Positions 11,774 through 24,106 of a stretch of 64,000 nucleotides of DNA are shown here, one piece after another. Source of the DNA: Hofstenia miamia. Taxonomy: Eukaryota > Xenacoelomorpha > Acoela > Hofsteniidae. Where the stretch lies: the NCBI GenBank assembly GCA_900660155.1, contig CABFPE010000122.1, positions 223,107 through 287,106 of the forward strand. Direction: 5' to 3'. The position numbers and the translations under genes were made by a program. The notes under the pieces were generated by a model that was given only the letters and a program-made list of their open reading frames with translations, searched no databases and was not told the origin of the DNA. The stretch's first letter is position 1. Each line of letters opens with the position of its first letter.

Positions 11774-12630
11774 TATACCGTGTATCCACAGTCTGTAAAA
11801 ATTTAAAATTCTAATAGTGGAAAATAAATAGAGATAAACAAAATTTCTTTTTTCTACCGTCTATATCATGCAATCCATATTTTATAAATTTAAATAGGTT
11901 AGGTTTACACATTTGTAAAAGGAAAATCTTGTATAAGACAAGGAAAATATCGATTATAATGCTTTTAATTCAAATTGCCATCCTCAACTACTCTCAGGCA
12001 AGCGAGTCTCATTAAGATATTTGAATCAGCTGAAGAAAATTTCTTTGCAGTTACACTCTGCACACTTCAGCAATTAGTTGTTCTAAATCTAAGTGAAGGA
12101 GCGACCAGAGTGTAAATCTTTGCTCTTGAGAAACTCCTAAGCCACTAATAGAGAGGAATGAGGTCATTACTTCGTGGTGGGCATGGAACATTACATCCTC
12201 TTCTGATCAACCGATCTCGAAATTGTCTTTCAAAAATTGTCGAACAATCGTACAAACTTAAGATCCACATCCACATCATTCTACGAGCTCGCAGGAAACC
12301 CTTAGTGAACCATTTTTATATGTGATAATTTCAATCTTTCCCTATGCGTACAGAGAAAGTAATCATGAAAAAGGACGCTAGAAATTTTTTGTTTTTTTAG
12401 AATTATTTTGCCAACTTTTTAAAAACATTTCAGTATTACAATTGCTTTTTCTCCTTTGTTTTCTATGCAAGCTTTCTCCTTCTAAAAATAAGTGTAAACC
12501 AAACTTATTCATATTTATAAAATATTGCCTTTAAGATATAGACGGTAGAAAAAGAAAATTTGTCTAGCTCCTTCTATTTTATCCCCTATTCAAATTTTAA
12601 GTTTTGCAAAAGTTTCTGGACGCAAGTATC
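11774..12630 (-). mobile_element. Mariner-like element relic with long inverted ends
   Basis: The two ends are inverted copies over roughly 130 bp. TCTACCGTCTATATC lies at about 11855 and its reverse complement GATATAGACGGTAGA at about 12535; the outer parts (TAAAAATTTAAAATTCTAAT on the left) also pair with the right end imperfectly. Inside, the minus strand has a decayed DDE C-terminus: CPPRSNDLIPL (the 'PPRSPDLTPLDFFLWG' block) near 12160-12190, then AKIYTLVAPS. The N-terminal half of a transposase is missing, so this is an internally deleted copy. It is a different lineage from the 10240-11079 relic. Confidence 0.7.
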
Positions 12631-15555
12631 TTTCTAAATGCAATAATATGAGCATTATATGCCTCAGAAAAGCATCATATGCTACATAGGAAAGTGCATG
12701 GAAGCACGCAAATATGCACAGAACAAATACATATAGTATACAAAATTGAATTGGAAAAATCTATATAAGGAAATGTAAAAAATACAAACGCTTGATTTCC
12801 ATTACCAAATATCAACAATGACAATAAGATATCTAGTGAAAAGGAGATAGTTTGAAAAATGACAAGTAATATGCTTAAGTGATATTTTGAGAGCTTAGAA
12901 TTCTTATAATAATTCAATTTTCCAAATGAGTACTTTACAAAACTATAGCAAAATTATAATAGTATTCATTTACCTCGTGACAGAGCAGTCAAATCTGTCA
13001 GGTTGCTAAGCTAGCAATTGAAGAAAGTATAAAAATTATATTTCGCAAAGGTAAATCACTTGAATTTAGGAATCAATGCGAATAACATTTGCAACATTCG
13101 TATCATTGTTTAACATTCAAATGACTATTAAGAAAATTTAAAAGACTATTTATACTGCACAAACTTTTAAAATTCTCAAATTTTTAGTACACTTTTTAAA
13201 ACTATATATAAAAATTATAATTTTTCTATGAGCTTGTCTAAATTATTTATATTAATTAATTGGCAAGAAGTTTAAGAATTGATTCTTGGGTCCAATGGAC
13301 CCCAATTGTCATCTGAAGGTTAACATGGGGCGTGCAGAAATTTTTTGCGGAACTCATAGGTAGAAACTTTGTTCATTTGTATATTTTATCAAGATTTATA
13401 CTAAAATTCTTGGAAATTCTATGTTAATTCTTATAAGTGGGCCTATATTTTAAACTTAAATACGGTTGGAAAAAATTTAGTTTGGTACTCAAAGTTTTCC
13501 GAAACACCAAACCATGATCTTTTCCATATATGTGTAAATTTTATTCGTGTTTCAATGCAAAATAGCAGATTCACGCAAAGTGGCAACGTTGCATTGATAG
13601 ATAAGGAGGCTATTTGATAGAATTCAAGATTATGTAGTGAAAAATTATGTTTCATTAAGCTTGTTTTCATTTTTGAGGGTAGTTCGATCTTTTTTCAAGA
13701 TTTTTTTGCTAAATACATATTATAATATCTAGTTGAGTTTTGCTTCCTATATAGATTATTCAAAAAATATTTTAAGGTTGCTTGCGGTATCTTTATCAAA
13801 AGCCATTAATTTCACCATACCTATTAAAGCAAAAGGTTAATTTCGTTTGCAGCGAGACTTTCCGTTGATACTGAATATCTTGACAGCTAAAGCAATTTGT
13901 ATCATAGAATTTAATTTAAAGAAGTATCATTTTAACCCTATTTACTCGGGATTTTTTCGGTTCATCAGGCCTGGGTGAGGATCCGCCCTCCTATTAAACG
14001 CTGGATTGTATTATTATAACAAAATGAAAATTTGCGCAAATAATATACTTCATATCAGCACTGGAAATTTTGATGACGTTGTCAAATTTTTATTAGGCAG
14101 TTATGACCGCAAATAAACGATAGGAAAAACCACCAAGGCTCACAAAGAAAGCCCAAACAACTTTTTGGTAATAATCAAGAGCCTAGTTGGAGGGGAGAGG
14201 GAGAAACTTTCCTCCAGTTCAAATACGGGTCAACTATATTAACTATCAACGAAAAAATTTCACCATGCAAACACACGAAAAAATCCCTGACATTTGTATT
14301 GTTTATTGTAAAAAAACAAACCAAGACCTGTGCAAAATAGAAATTATTCATTTTATTCTAAGATTTACTGGAATTGTAACAGCTATAATATCCTGGAGTA
14401 ATATTGATACCTAATATTTACGAATTTGGCATCGCGGATGCTTTTATCAATAAATGCTTAAAAGAAAACAATGTAATATCTTAATGAAGACCTGTCATAC
14501 ACTGTAATTGTACACAATATATTTGAGAATGTTTCATGGAATTCTTCGTTAGAGTTAGTAACGCTAAAATATAAATTTATATTGTCAGTAAATGAAAAAA
14601 GTACATTTTATGATATCTAAGATAAGATGTAATCAAATGGGGCATGATTAATGCTCTTTTAATGAATATGCTTAGGCAATCTTCTCAATTGACATTAGCT
14701 AAAAGACTACTAAAACAGCTCATCCCAGGCAGAGACGAGTTCGTTATAACTTACACAGTAGGAATTAGTGTATTAAGAAACATTCCGCTTGGGACAATAA
14801 AATACTCTTCCTAAAAATCAGTCAAGAAATTTTGATAATTTTTTAGAACGAACTAGCATTGTGATTTTACGTGCCCGGTATCATTATTTCAAATCATCAA
14901 AATTTTAAAAATTGGTTGATTTTACGTAAGAGATCAATTGTAGCAAGTTACTGATATATTTGCAGTTTAAATTAAAGTGTCAAATTTAAGGATTAATTTC
15001 TACAACAGAAATAATAATGAAAGAAAGCAGCCTGTTTGATAATCCAAGCAATGTGATACACTGCCTATATCACTGGTTTTAGCTTTGTAAAAATGTCCAT
15101 TCTCAAATTATTACTTTTTGCTTTTCAATTTGCTTTGAATTTTCACGCATTTTTCTCTTAATATATTGACAGAAACCTTTGACTATTTTATTAATTATAT
15201 TATAGCTATATAAGATATTTGAGTTATACTAAGACTATATTAATGTAAATACATTATAAATAATTTATGAATTTGAATTTCCAAAGTTTGAAATTTGTTG
15301 AACTATATAGATTTGCTTGGTAGATTTTTCTCATTATTGTTTAATTTTGCAGTCAATTTTAAAAAAAAATTTAGAAGAATATTATTTACAAATTTAATTT
15401 GTATTGATTCATTATTTGGAATATTACAATCACCTAATCATTAAATTTCATGAAAAATTATTGAACCATACTAACGACATTGTAATTGTTATTAAATGTA
15501 ATCAGAAAAATTGAACTTAAGGTCATCTGCGTGAAATATAATTAAATCAGTTAGC
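12631..15555. other. Intergenic, no gene seen
   Basis: AT-rich DNA without a convincing frame. A 75-codon open stretch at 14187-14414 has no recognisable domain and is probably chance. GGGGCGTGCAGAAATTTTTT near 13327 and the inverted GGATCCGCCC near 13978 look like worn tips of non-autonomous DNA elements. Confidence 0.4.
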
Positions 15556-15559
15556 CAAA

Positions 15560-16013
15560 AGAATACTATCTACAATCGTGAATCGTGACCACAATTCACG
15601 AGCCACCCCTAAAAATGCCAAAATATTAATGAAAACTGATATTAAAGCTAACTATATTGCATTTGACACCTAAACAGCAGAAAAACTGTTCAAACTAGTA
15701 AGTTGTACAATTAGTATTTTGTATATCCAACCTCTGCAGTAATCACAGTCGCCAATCTGCAGCACTAAAGTGAGCAAATTGGTCTGCTTAGGGATGATAT
15801 CTTGTAACCAACCAGGCTTGATCATAATGATGATGTGGATCTATTATGGTCAAATTGCTCTCTACTATATTCCAATAGCTTTTAGGGAGGAAGAAATCAT
15901 GTCTTTTAATCACAAATGCACCCCAAACCAAAAGTTATGAACCGTTAAAACAGTGTAATTATGGTGCAAAACACCAAGTAGATTGTGCGCAGTGAAACCC
16001 ATGAGTCTTACTA
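15560..16013 (-). pseudogene. Possible Tc/mariner transposase relic, 3' part
   Basis: Minus-strand fragments near 15715-15760 resemble the C-terminal end of Tc1/mariner transposases (an 'AVI..RGGYTKY stop' pattern read across frames). The relation is weak. It is interpreted as the tail of the relic whose head lies at 17700-17900, split by the element at 16014-16855. Confidence 0.35.
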
Positions 16014-16855
16014 CCCAATAAGTAATTTTTGGTTGCACCACCGTTTCAACGACGTTGATTTTGTTGCACAAACGTTGCGGGAAAGGTTGAATTTGAAACT
16101 GGTTGCAAAGCTGTGTTAATGACCGTCACAGCAACGTTGAATTTGCAACATCATTTATAACGGCAAAATATAATATGTCAACGCGTATAACAGCTAATCA
16201 TTAACCAATTAAATAGCAAAGAATAAACTACTACAAAGCTATATTATTATAATGGAACAATTAAGACTCTGCAGAACAAACTGCTTTGCTCAGAAGCATA
16301 TAACAAGGCATACAGCAAAGCACATAAATACACGCAAGACAATGTGAGCAGCCATTAATATCAATTACTAACACAACTGCTAGTATTGATAATACATTAC
16401 ATTACAAAACATGTAATTACTACGATAAATTGCTTTAACAAAATCCTATAAATACTATAAATTAAAAATTTAAATTTTGAATAAAATTAGAAATAAAGTT
16501 TTTGATGCAACAAAAAAGATTATACAGTTAAAAGGAGTTTTTCTAATTTTCAAACAATTCAAAGTTAGTGCTGACATTTTGCATAAATTATTCTTACATT
16601 GCTTTGAGTAGGTGTAATTATAGTTATTCGTAAGTTGAAATTTTTCCTTTTTCAACAAATTGGAATAAGTAATATAATTTCTTGGTTTTCATATACGCCA
16701 AATTTAAGTATAAATACATACATATTTTCCCTCTTTAGCTGTTGTTGAATACTAATAAAATTTGGTTGGATTTTCGTTACAAATTCAACGTGTAACATGT
16801 TCATTGCAAATTCAACTAAAGTTCGAATTTGCTGCAACCAAAATTGTTTATTGGG
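16014..16855. mobile_element. Non-autonomous TA-flanked element with CCCAATAA ends
   Basis: Left end CCCAATAAGTAATTTTTGGT pairs with the right end ACCAAAATTGTTTATTGGG as an imperfect inverted repeat. Both ends are flanked by TA (16012-16013, 16856-16857), as for Tc1/mariner and related MITEs. Length is 842 bp with no transposase. The outer 100-130 bp on both sides is rich in variants of GTTGAATTTGCAAC, in opposite orientations at the two ends. The right part carries a 62-codon minus-strand open stretch at 16652-16837 with no known domain, arising from these repeats. Confidence 0.8.
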
Positions 16856-16937
16856 TATATAATTATGTCTTCATTGATGAACATTAATGGACGCCATTGA
16901 TCTAGTCCACCATTTCTATGTTTTTGTAACCACAATC
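16369..16937. repeat. Duplicated block copy A, ends at single N
   Basis: 569 bp that recur at 17119-17687 almost unchanged, including the right end of the CCCAATAA element and about 80 bp of its flanking DNA. Since flanking sequence is shared, this is a segmental duplication or assembly overlap, not a second transposition. Confidence 0.9.
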
Positions 16938-16938
16938 N

Positions 16939-17118
16939 TGATAATACATTACATTACAAAACATGTAATTACTACGATAAATTGCTTTAACAACATCCTA
17001 TAAATACTATAAATTAAAAATTTAAATTTTGAATAAAATTAAAAATAATTTTTTGATGCATACAGCAAAGCACATAAATAAAAGGAAGACTAATTTTCAA
17101 ACAATTCAAAGTAAGTGC
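16939..17118. repeat. Scrambled partial copy between duplicated blocks
   Basis: Starts as a copy of 16387 onward, then jumps to sequence found near 16313 (CATACAGCAAAGCACATAAA), then to sequence near 16542 (TAATTTTCAAACAATTCAAA), before copy C starts. The jumps suggest an assembly-graph artefact or a complex rearrangement. Confidence 0.75.
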
Positions 17119-17687
17119 TAACACAACTGCTAGTATTGATAATACATTACATTACAAAACATGTAATTACTACGATAAATTGCTTTAACAACATCCTATA
17201 AATACTATAAATTAAAAATTTAAATTTTGAATAAAATTAAAAATAATGTTTTTGATGCAACATAAAAGATTATAAAGTTAAAAGGAGTTTTACTAATTTT
17301 CAAACAATTCAAAGTTAGTGCTGACATTTTGCATAAATTATTCTTACATTGCTTTGAGTAGGTGTAATTATAGTTATTCGTAAGTTGAAATTTTTCCTTT
17401 TTCAACAAATTGGAATAAAGTAATATAATTTCTTGGTTTTCATATACGCCAAATTTAAGTATAAATACATACACATTTTCCCTCTTTAGCTGTTGTTGAA
17501 TACTAATTATATTTGGTTGGATTTTCGTTACAAATTCAACGTGTAACATGTTCATTGCAAATTCAACTAAAGTTCGAATTTTCTGCAACCAAAATTGTTA
17601 TTGGGTATATAATTATGTCTTCATTGATGAACATTAATGGACGCCATTGATCTAGTCCACCATTTCTATGTTTTTGTAACCACAATC
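17119..17687. repeat. Duplicated block copy C
   Basis: Near-identical partner of 16369-16937. It continues without a break into the host sequence after 17687, so this is the copy with a real right flank. Confidence 0.9.
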
Positions 17688-17699
17688 CTGCCACAACAT

Positions 17700-18170
17700 T
17701 TTTGCCCCCTAATTTGGTTGCTTGGCTGGTTTGTATGATAAATCCTCCTTCAGCAAGATTTTAACTAACAGTGAGTGCATTTTAGATGACTTAGCAATAT
17801 CCACTGCAAGATCACCGTTTACGATGGAGGATGCAGCAACGGTTTGAGTCTTGCATTATTTCTAAATGACTTTGCCAGTTGCGTTGTGACAGGTAGACTA
17901 CCACTGCATTTCAGATAGGTATAAGTACCACTGGTTGGATGAAATCAAAAAGTGTTGGCCACTGCTACCCAACTGATGTTGAATCAAAGGTCAATTGCGC
18001 GATTTTAAATCACATGCCAAGTAGAGTCACAACGTGCGAACTTAGCGTTGATAAAAGTGCTAGTCATGTCTAATAATGACAAATATTTAACAGCTCTGGG
18101 ATGTATTTGTATTGGTTGTCACCAAATAACATCAATTTGCACCAAAATAATTTTAGTATTATGAGGTGGC
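17700..18170 (-). pseudogene. Mariner-like transposase relic, N-terminal part
   Basis: On the minus strand around 17720-17880 there is KTQTVAASSIVNGD, then DIAKSSKMHSLLVKILLKED and LSYKPAKQ. This fits the second helix-turn-helix of mariner transposases ('RSIRKMAKELNVSxxSLxxxLKEDLGLKPYK'). Flanking codons are frameshifted. This would be the 5' half of the relic seen at 15560-16013. Confidence 0.5.
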
Positions 18171-20230
18171 CAGGGTCACGTGTATATAAAAAGTAAAATA
18201 AAAAAAAACAAATAATTGTAATCAAGTAAATTTCAATAAAGTCAGACTTATTACGTAATCATTGAATTGTTTTAATAGTTTAAGAAGTTTTTTTGTTTCT
18301 TTAATAGGGCTCTGCGGGTTCACTTAATTCATTTCGAATTCGAATTCAAATATTCAGGAAACTTATTTAATAATTCTTATTCTAAATATCTGTTTTAATA
18401 GATACGGTTAAAAAATGACTTTGAAACATGATACATTTTAACTGTTTTTCTAGAAAGAAATATGTTTTACGCATTTGATCAAAAATTATTAGCTCCAGAA
18501 ACCATTTTTATCTAAAAATTTTCAGCACGCCATAGAATTTTCTAGATCTGCTACTGTATTTTGCCAAGATTCGAATTAGAATTCAGTACAGATTCCGGTT
18601 TTATTTATTTGTAAGTCCCTATTTTGTAATTTGTTTACATTAAATTTATTTTAAGTGTCGAAATTTGATTTACATCTGATCGATTTACAAATTTTTTGCC
18701 AGAAATAGAATAGGTTAAACAATTAAATTTAATAAATATTTACAAATAGAACATTTTTTCACAAACTGATGTTTTAAAATGATGATTTTTATTTCATAGA
18801 AAGTATTTCGATAGTTGTTTATATCACATCATAAAATCTGGGAATGTTAGAACCATGATTTTCTAATGCGAGGTGAAGCGTTCAAACTTCAGTGAAGACC
18901 AGTTGATGTGCTGCTCATGTAAATATCTGTGCAAGCATTCTCATAATAAAACCCTGCAAGCAACATTCGAAATTCTAAAAAACCGGTCTTTCTGGTAACT
19001 GGACCATGTATTTTGCAATTTTCCAGAGTCCCCATGTCAGATCTTATCCGAGTCGCATAGGTTATCGGGTTACATTTTGTGGATAGAGCAGTATACATAA
19101 CAATCTAGCGTTCTAATAAGGCAATATATCATTCAAACTGTTCTAATGAAATTTTCCCATTAAGTATACTAAGTAGAAGTCAATATTGACGGTTCTTTAC
19201 GTGGAATTAACAAATTGAGGCAAGGAGTGATTTGCGAGACGAAGTGCTCATAAAAAGAATAGTGATGTCTTAAAAAGTGTTGCTGAACCCTTAAAAAATA
19301 TAAAACTTGGAAAAAATCAAGTACTGCCTACATATAAATTTACATCTGTACTTTTGGTAGTTCTAGAAATTAAAAATTCATATATATATATATACATACA
19401 TAAAAAAGTGTATGCGTTATAGTTAGTATTTTTGCTTAACTTTGGATTTCAAAGTAAGTTCCTTCATTTTCCATTGCCCAGATTTAACTTTACTTGATAC
19501 AATAAATTATGCACAGTTTTCTAAATTATCCATTTCGAATCTTCAATTCCTGAATATATTTGACAATGTTTGTTAAAATACCATACTTCCTAATGATTTC
19601 GGCATAAAAACAACGTTATTCCCAAGCAATTACCAAAGGCTTTTTAAAAAGTTGTAGGAATTTGCTAAAATATTTTACCAAACACTATTAATATGAGAAA
19701 GCATTATATTTTTTAATTTTTCAAAGAAGCGTTTTGGTTCCCGTTTTGAATCAATCATCTTTAGCAATGATTTGTCTAAACCTCAACTTTTATGCTGTTT
19801 TTATTAAATATGAACAGAGTTGCAAATCGGGTAGAACAACTAATGGACCACGTTTTGACGGGTAATGGGTCGGTTAGGTTAAGATTTCAAAAAAATTTGC
19901 CCGTCATTTAATAATATTGAATAAGTTTTTGTTATAATGTTTTGTTCACATTAAATATATGTAGAGTTTGAAGAATATTTAAGTTTCTCAGGAATTCAAA
20001 TGTTTTGATATAGTTTAATTGAAACCATATCTTATCAGCATTTCACAGCACTAGAGGAGGGTGACGAATTTATTTTGCGAATTCTGCAATGCATAGTTGG
20101 GTAACATCTGGATTGGGTACGTGTTCGGTGAAAGATGTTTAGGCAAGGTTTTCTTGGATCAGAAAATATGACCCAATTGCTGCATTCCTTATGAATAAAT
20201 GACGCAATCATTGAATTGTAACGAGCAACA
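18171..20230. other. Intergenic, upstream of receptor gene A
   Basis: AT-rich with a short TA tract at 19380-19395. No gene, RNA or transposon domain recognised. Confidence 0.5.
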
Positions 20231-20247
20231 GCATTTCATTGGCTAAG
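20231..20247 (+). promoter_or_regulatory. Conserved ATTGG element before gene A
   Basis: GCATTTCATTGGCTAAG, with ATTGG (inverted CCAAT) at 20238-20242 ending 49 bp before the ATG. The same word lies 50 and 51 bp before the ATGs of genes B and C. Whether it is promoter or 5' untranslated sequence is not known. Confidence 0.55.
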
Positions 20248-20290
20248 GGTTTCAAATCTAGAATATAAAAATATTCTTTTTAATAGAAGC

Positions 20291-20646
20291 ATGAGTGAAG
20301 AAGCATCAAAATGGGACGCTTATCCTCAATCATCGACAATCTTACAATTTGGTATTGTTATTGTCATAAACCTAGCTTCAATCATTTTCAATATGTTGGC
20401 AATTGTGGTATATATCAACAGCAAGGAAATGAAATCTTCATTTACAAGTCTTCTATTTACAAGTCTGGCGTTTGTAGACTTGCTCACAGCAGTTGCATTC
20501 AGTTTTCGATCCATTTACTCGAAAGTCATTGAGAATCCAGAAGGACCCTTGGAAATGATGTACTGTCGTTTAATTTACAGCATCACGCTAATTTGGATAC
20601 TCACATTTACTTCAATTTTTCACATAGTGTCCATAACTTTGGAAAG
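20291..20646 (+). CDS. Receptor gene A, exon 1: class A GPCR TM1-TM3
   Basis: First coding exon of a rhodopsin-like seven-transmembrane receptor (321 residues when spliced to 24107-24716). The N-terminus is short (about 19 residues) with no signal peptide or N-glycosylation sequon. TM1 (about 20-42) has the conserved Asn as N34; TM2 (about 51-75) has SLAFVDLL with D63, the sodium-site Asp; C92 starts TM3 and should pair with C168 in the second extracellular loop; TM3 ends in LE(R), with E118 and R119 forming the E/DRY motif. The exon ends after two bases of the Arg codon (GAAAG|GT, phase 2). The start is supported by alignment with B and C, which have the same exon length (356 bp). The ligand is unknown; it is probably a plasma-membrane, G-protein-coupled orphan. 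Confidence 0.9.
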
Positions 20647-22951
20647 GTGCGCATATTTCCTATAAATTCAATGTTTCTATACATACATTTAGACAGTGCT
20701 ATTAGTTATCAATTTAAAAAAAAATTAATAATAATGGAGAAAAATCTCAAAAACTTGGAGATTCAGCAAAGTAATGACTGCGGCAACTAAATAATTGTAC
20801 CTAAAATTTTTAAAATTAATTGTATTTCATGAATCCTTGAAATTGCGGTAAGTGTTAAATTTATATTTCGTTTGAATTTTTGTGCAAATCAGTTAAAACC
20901 GAAGTTACAATTCCTATGCATGTTAATTATATAGATAGGATTTCACCTAATAACTTTTTTTAAATTTATGTATTTCTGGTGCATCTTTTTAACCTAAAGT
21001 AGTTTTCATAACTGCAGTATGTGTTGCAGGACATGGCTTCAACAAATTGTACAATATCAGGATAATTTGATACGAATCATGCTCCATATTTTCTCTATAT
21101 CATTTTCAATTGTTTGATTATTTACGCATTTTTTTATGCTAACCAAATGCTTGCAATAATTTTTTAAAAGTTTTGCTATATCTCTCTTCACATCTATGAT
21201 GTAAAATTTTTCAATTCATTAGTCAACTCCATATGATGTGGATAGCATGTGAGTTAGTTTTGTAAAATTCAACAAGTAAACCTTCACCAGCAACGATTTT
21301 CTAAGTTGCAGTGCACTGCCTTATAGTTGCATGTAAATATTTTGTAGTGTCAATTTATCCTAGCAATTTATATAGCAAGTGTTAGTACGGAAATTCTTAA
21401 ATTTGGAATTATTGAGCTAAACATAGAAAAACGAATTTTGTACACTTCTAGCTTTGCAATAAGTACTGCATATGAGCTTTAGATGATCAAAACAGGGATC
21501 TTAAAGTATGTACTTTATTTAATGGGGAACTGTTTTTATTGATATTTGCTTGCCTTAAAAATAATAGCAAATTACGGGAGCATACCTTTAATTTTCTGCA
21601 GGGGTCCACAAGTGACGGAACAAAAGTAGGGTAACCTAAAATGTCACCAACTGAGTGCTTGATTAATGAGTGGAAGATTGTTGAAGGAATCAATGGCATG
21701 AAACTGGTTGCATTGAAAAAATAATAAGAGGAAAACCCTAAAACATATCGATCGTAATTTCGTTTCTTAAAATCTCTAAATACAAGAAATTGAGATTGAA
21801 ATTTTTCTTCAAATCTCACTTTTCCCTATAAGTTATAGTTTGTATTCAAAATTGTTTTTTAATTAATACTATAATTATTTCAAAATAAACAAAATTTAAA
21901 AATTAATAATGAAAATCCATAAATTTTTGAATTCTCAAAAATTTACAAATTTTTGAAATCTCAAAATAACTTTTCACCGTCATACATAACAAAAAATCTG
22001 AGTTTGATTGCAATTCAAATGTTTTCAACAAAGCACCTAATATGCTACGAAGTTTTATTACTTGTCAGAGTTAATATTTTGTTAGATTAAGTTTTTCCTT
22101 TTTTGTCAGTAGTAGAATGTCCACCTATAAGCATGTTACCACTTGTACCTGCTTGTTTGGATATCAGTGGACGGTAAAAGTCCTACAAATGTTGCTACTG
22201 TTTGTCAACCCCAGGGTTGTATATGGGCTTGGTGTGCTTTTAAGTTGAGTCCAAGATCTTCCGGGAATCGTGCAGTCGAAATATGTAAGTTTTTCTTTAT
22301 TTACCAATAGCATACATGTTTATGTTAATACTTCAGAAATTTGTAGGGCATCCAACTGAATTGTACAAAAGTAAGATTTTTTATCTGTAAAGTCTGAAGG
22401 TTTTCTGGTAGTAATCATTGGGCCAAATTTAATTGCTTTCTTTCTCTTTTTCTGTTTTTTACAAAGAAATTCAATGTTTTTTTATTGGATTATTTTGTGA
22501 GACACTATAAATATTTTTCTGGTTCCACAATATTGAATTACAGAACTCAGTTGAAAGAAAATAATTTCCTCATACTACCAGGAAATATGCTCGAATAAAT
22601 TTCGCAATACTCAAAAATGAATTTGTTTATTAAAGCCTAGTTTCAAAGATATGACAATTTCCAATACCATTATTTTTGCAAAGAAGTTTTGAGCTGTATG
22701 TGAATTCTTATCAAATGAACCATTCCTTATTAGATCTTCAATTTTTGTAATCTTAGAAGTAATTAGCATTATATCACAATCTTGACTTTGCTATATCTTT
22801 ATGCAAATTGTATTTTACAATTTGCTTCTTCTTAGCTTCTATTAGCTACAAGTTTTCACTACAAGTTACTACTTATTTTGGAAAATTATAACTGGGGAAC
22901 CATCGGTCGCATGAATTCAAAGCCATACATGGGAGGATTGCTAAGATTTCA

Positions 22952-22997
<46 letters not shown>

Positions 22998-24106
22998 CAA
23001 ATCGGGAGATTAAATTCACTGAAAAAGCAAAGCGGTAGGAAATTATAGATAAAATGTATAGGCTTGGATAAATATACCATTATATCGTGTATTTTTCTAA
23101 TAATTATATATAATGTAATAGATATGATATAATAGATATTTATTTTTTATTCCTTCTAGTTTTATCACATCGCGTTTAAATATATACCGCGTGCTACGAA
23201 TTTGGTTAATTATGTAAAGTTATTGCTCTATATCGATTATTTTTATACTTTTTATGTAGTTTAGTGAATTTCTAATGGTTTTTTCCTATATTAGTGTTTA
23301 TTTATTATTTCTTCGCATCCTATATCTTCACTGGGAAAGTGTTTGACATAAATAACTAAAATAATCTAGAAATATATATATATATATATTATATATATAT
23401 ATATATATATCAGGTCGTAACCAGCCAGTTGTTATAAATTGTTACCTATGAACTTCCGGACCCCGCCTTGAAAGTTTTGAAAGTTTCGGCCGTTTTCAAC
23501 TCTAGAATAGCGTCCTGGAATGCTAAGGTGCAATGAAGGACTTACTCTTTTCAATATAATCCTCAATAATGTTTGCTTTATCATTGCATATAATATAATT
23601 ACTTGTCGAACTTCATTCATAAAAATATTCGAATCAACATCATGTATTCAATTACACTTACTTAACTAACATATATAAAGTTGTTTGGATGAATGCTATA
23701 ATAACAATAAGTTATTTTGGCAATTCGTAGCCTAATCAGTGACATTTCTAACGCTAATACTCTGTGAAATGGACATTTGAAAATTACCAGTTCACTTTTA
23801 ATGTACACTAGGCAATCGCATTTATTGAATTTCATTGTGAATTTGGCATATTCCCCGAAATTGGCAAATCAAAGCAATGGCTCTACAGACTGGACAAAGC
23901 GTAGAATGGTTCTAGACAATATTTGAGGCTTCAGTGCTTGAAGCATATGTGGGTAAATCATTATACCAGTTACTATGTCTTGTATTTCGAGATAGGTGAG
24001 ACATGTTGAAGTTTCAAGATTGGTTGCAAATAGGGATAGCATAATTAATGCAAACGTGTTTCTGAGGAAATATTTAATATAAATGTTTTCAACCATTTGT
24101 TTTTAG
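20647..24106 (+). other. Intron of receptor gene A (3460 bp)
   Basis: GT at 20647 and a pyrimidine-rich TTTGTTTTTAG acceptor ending at 24106. Contents are AT-rich with TA microsatellites at about 22957-22987 and 23370-23410; no nested gene is recognised. Minus-strand open stretches such as 21487-21819 show no domain and are probably chance. Confidence 0.85.

Noticed and set aside
7957-13992. One 6 kb element with GGGCGGAT...ATCCGCCC ends
   Set aside because: Only about 10 bp match at the ends, and the interval contains unrelated nested repeats; more likely two separate worn tips.
21487-21819. 110-codon minus-strand open stretch inside the intron of gene A
   Set aside because: No domain, no homologue in the intron of gene C seen by eye; chance length is possible.
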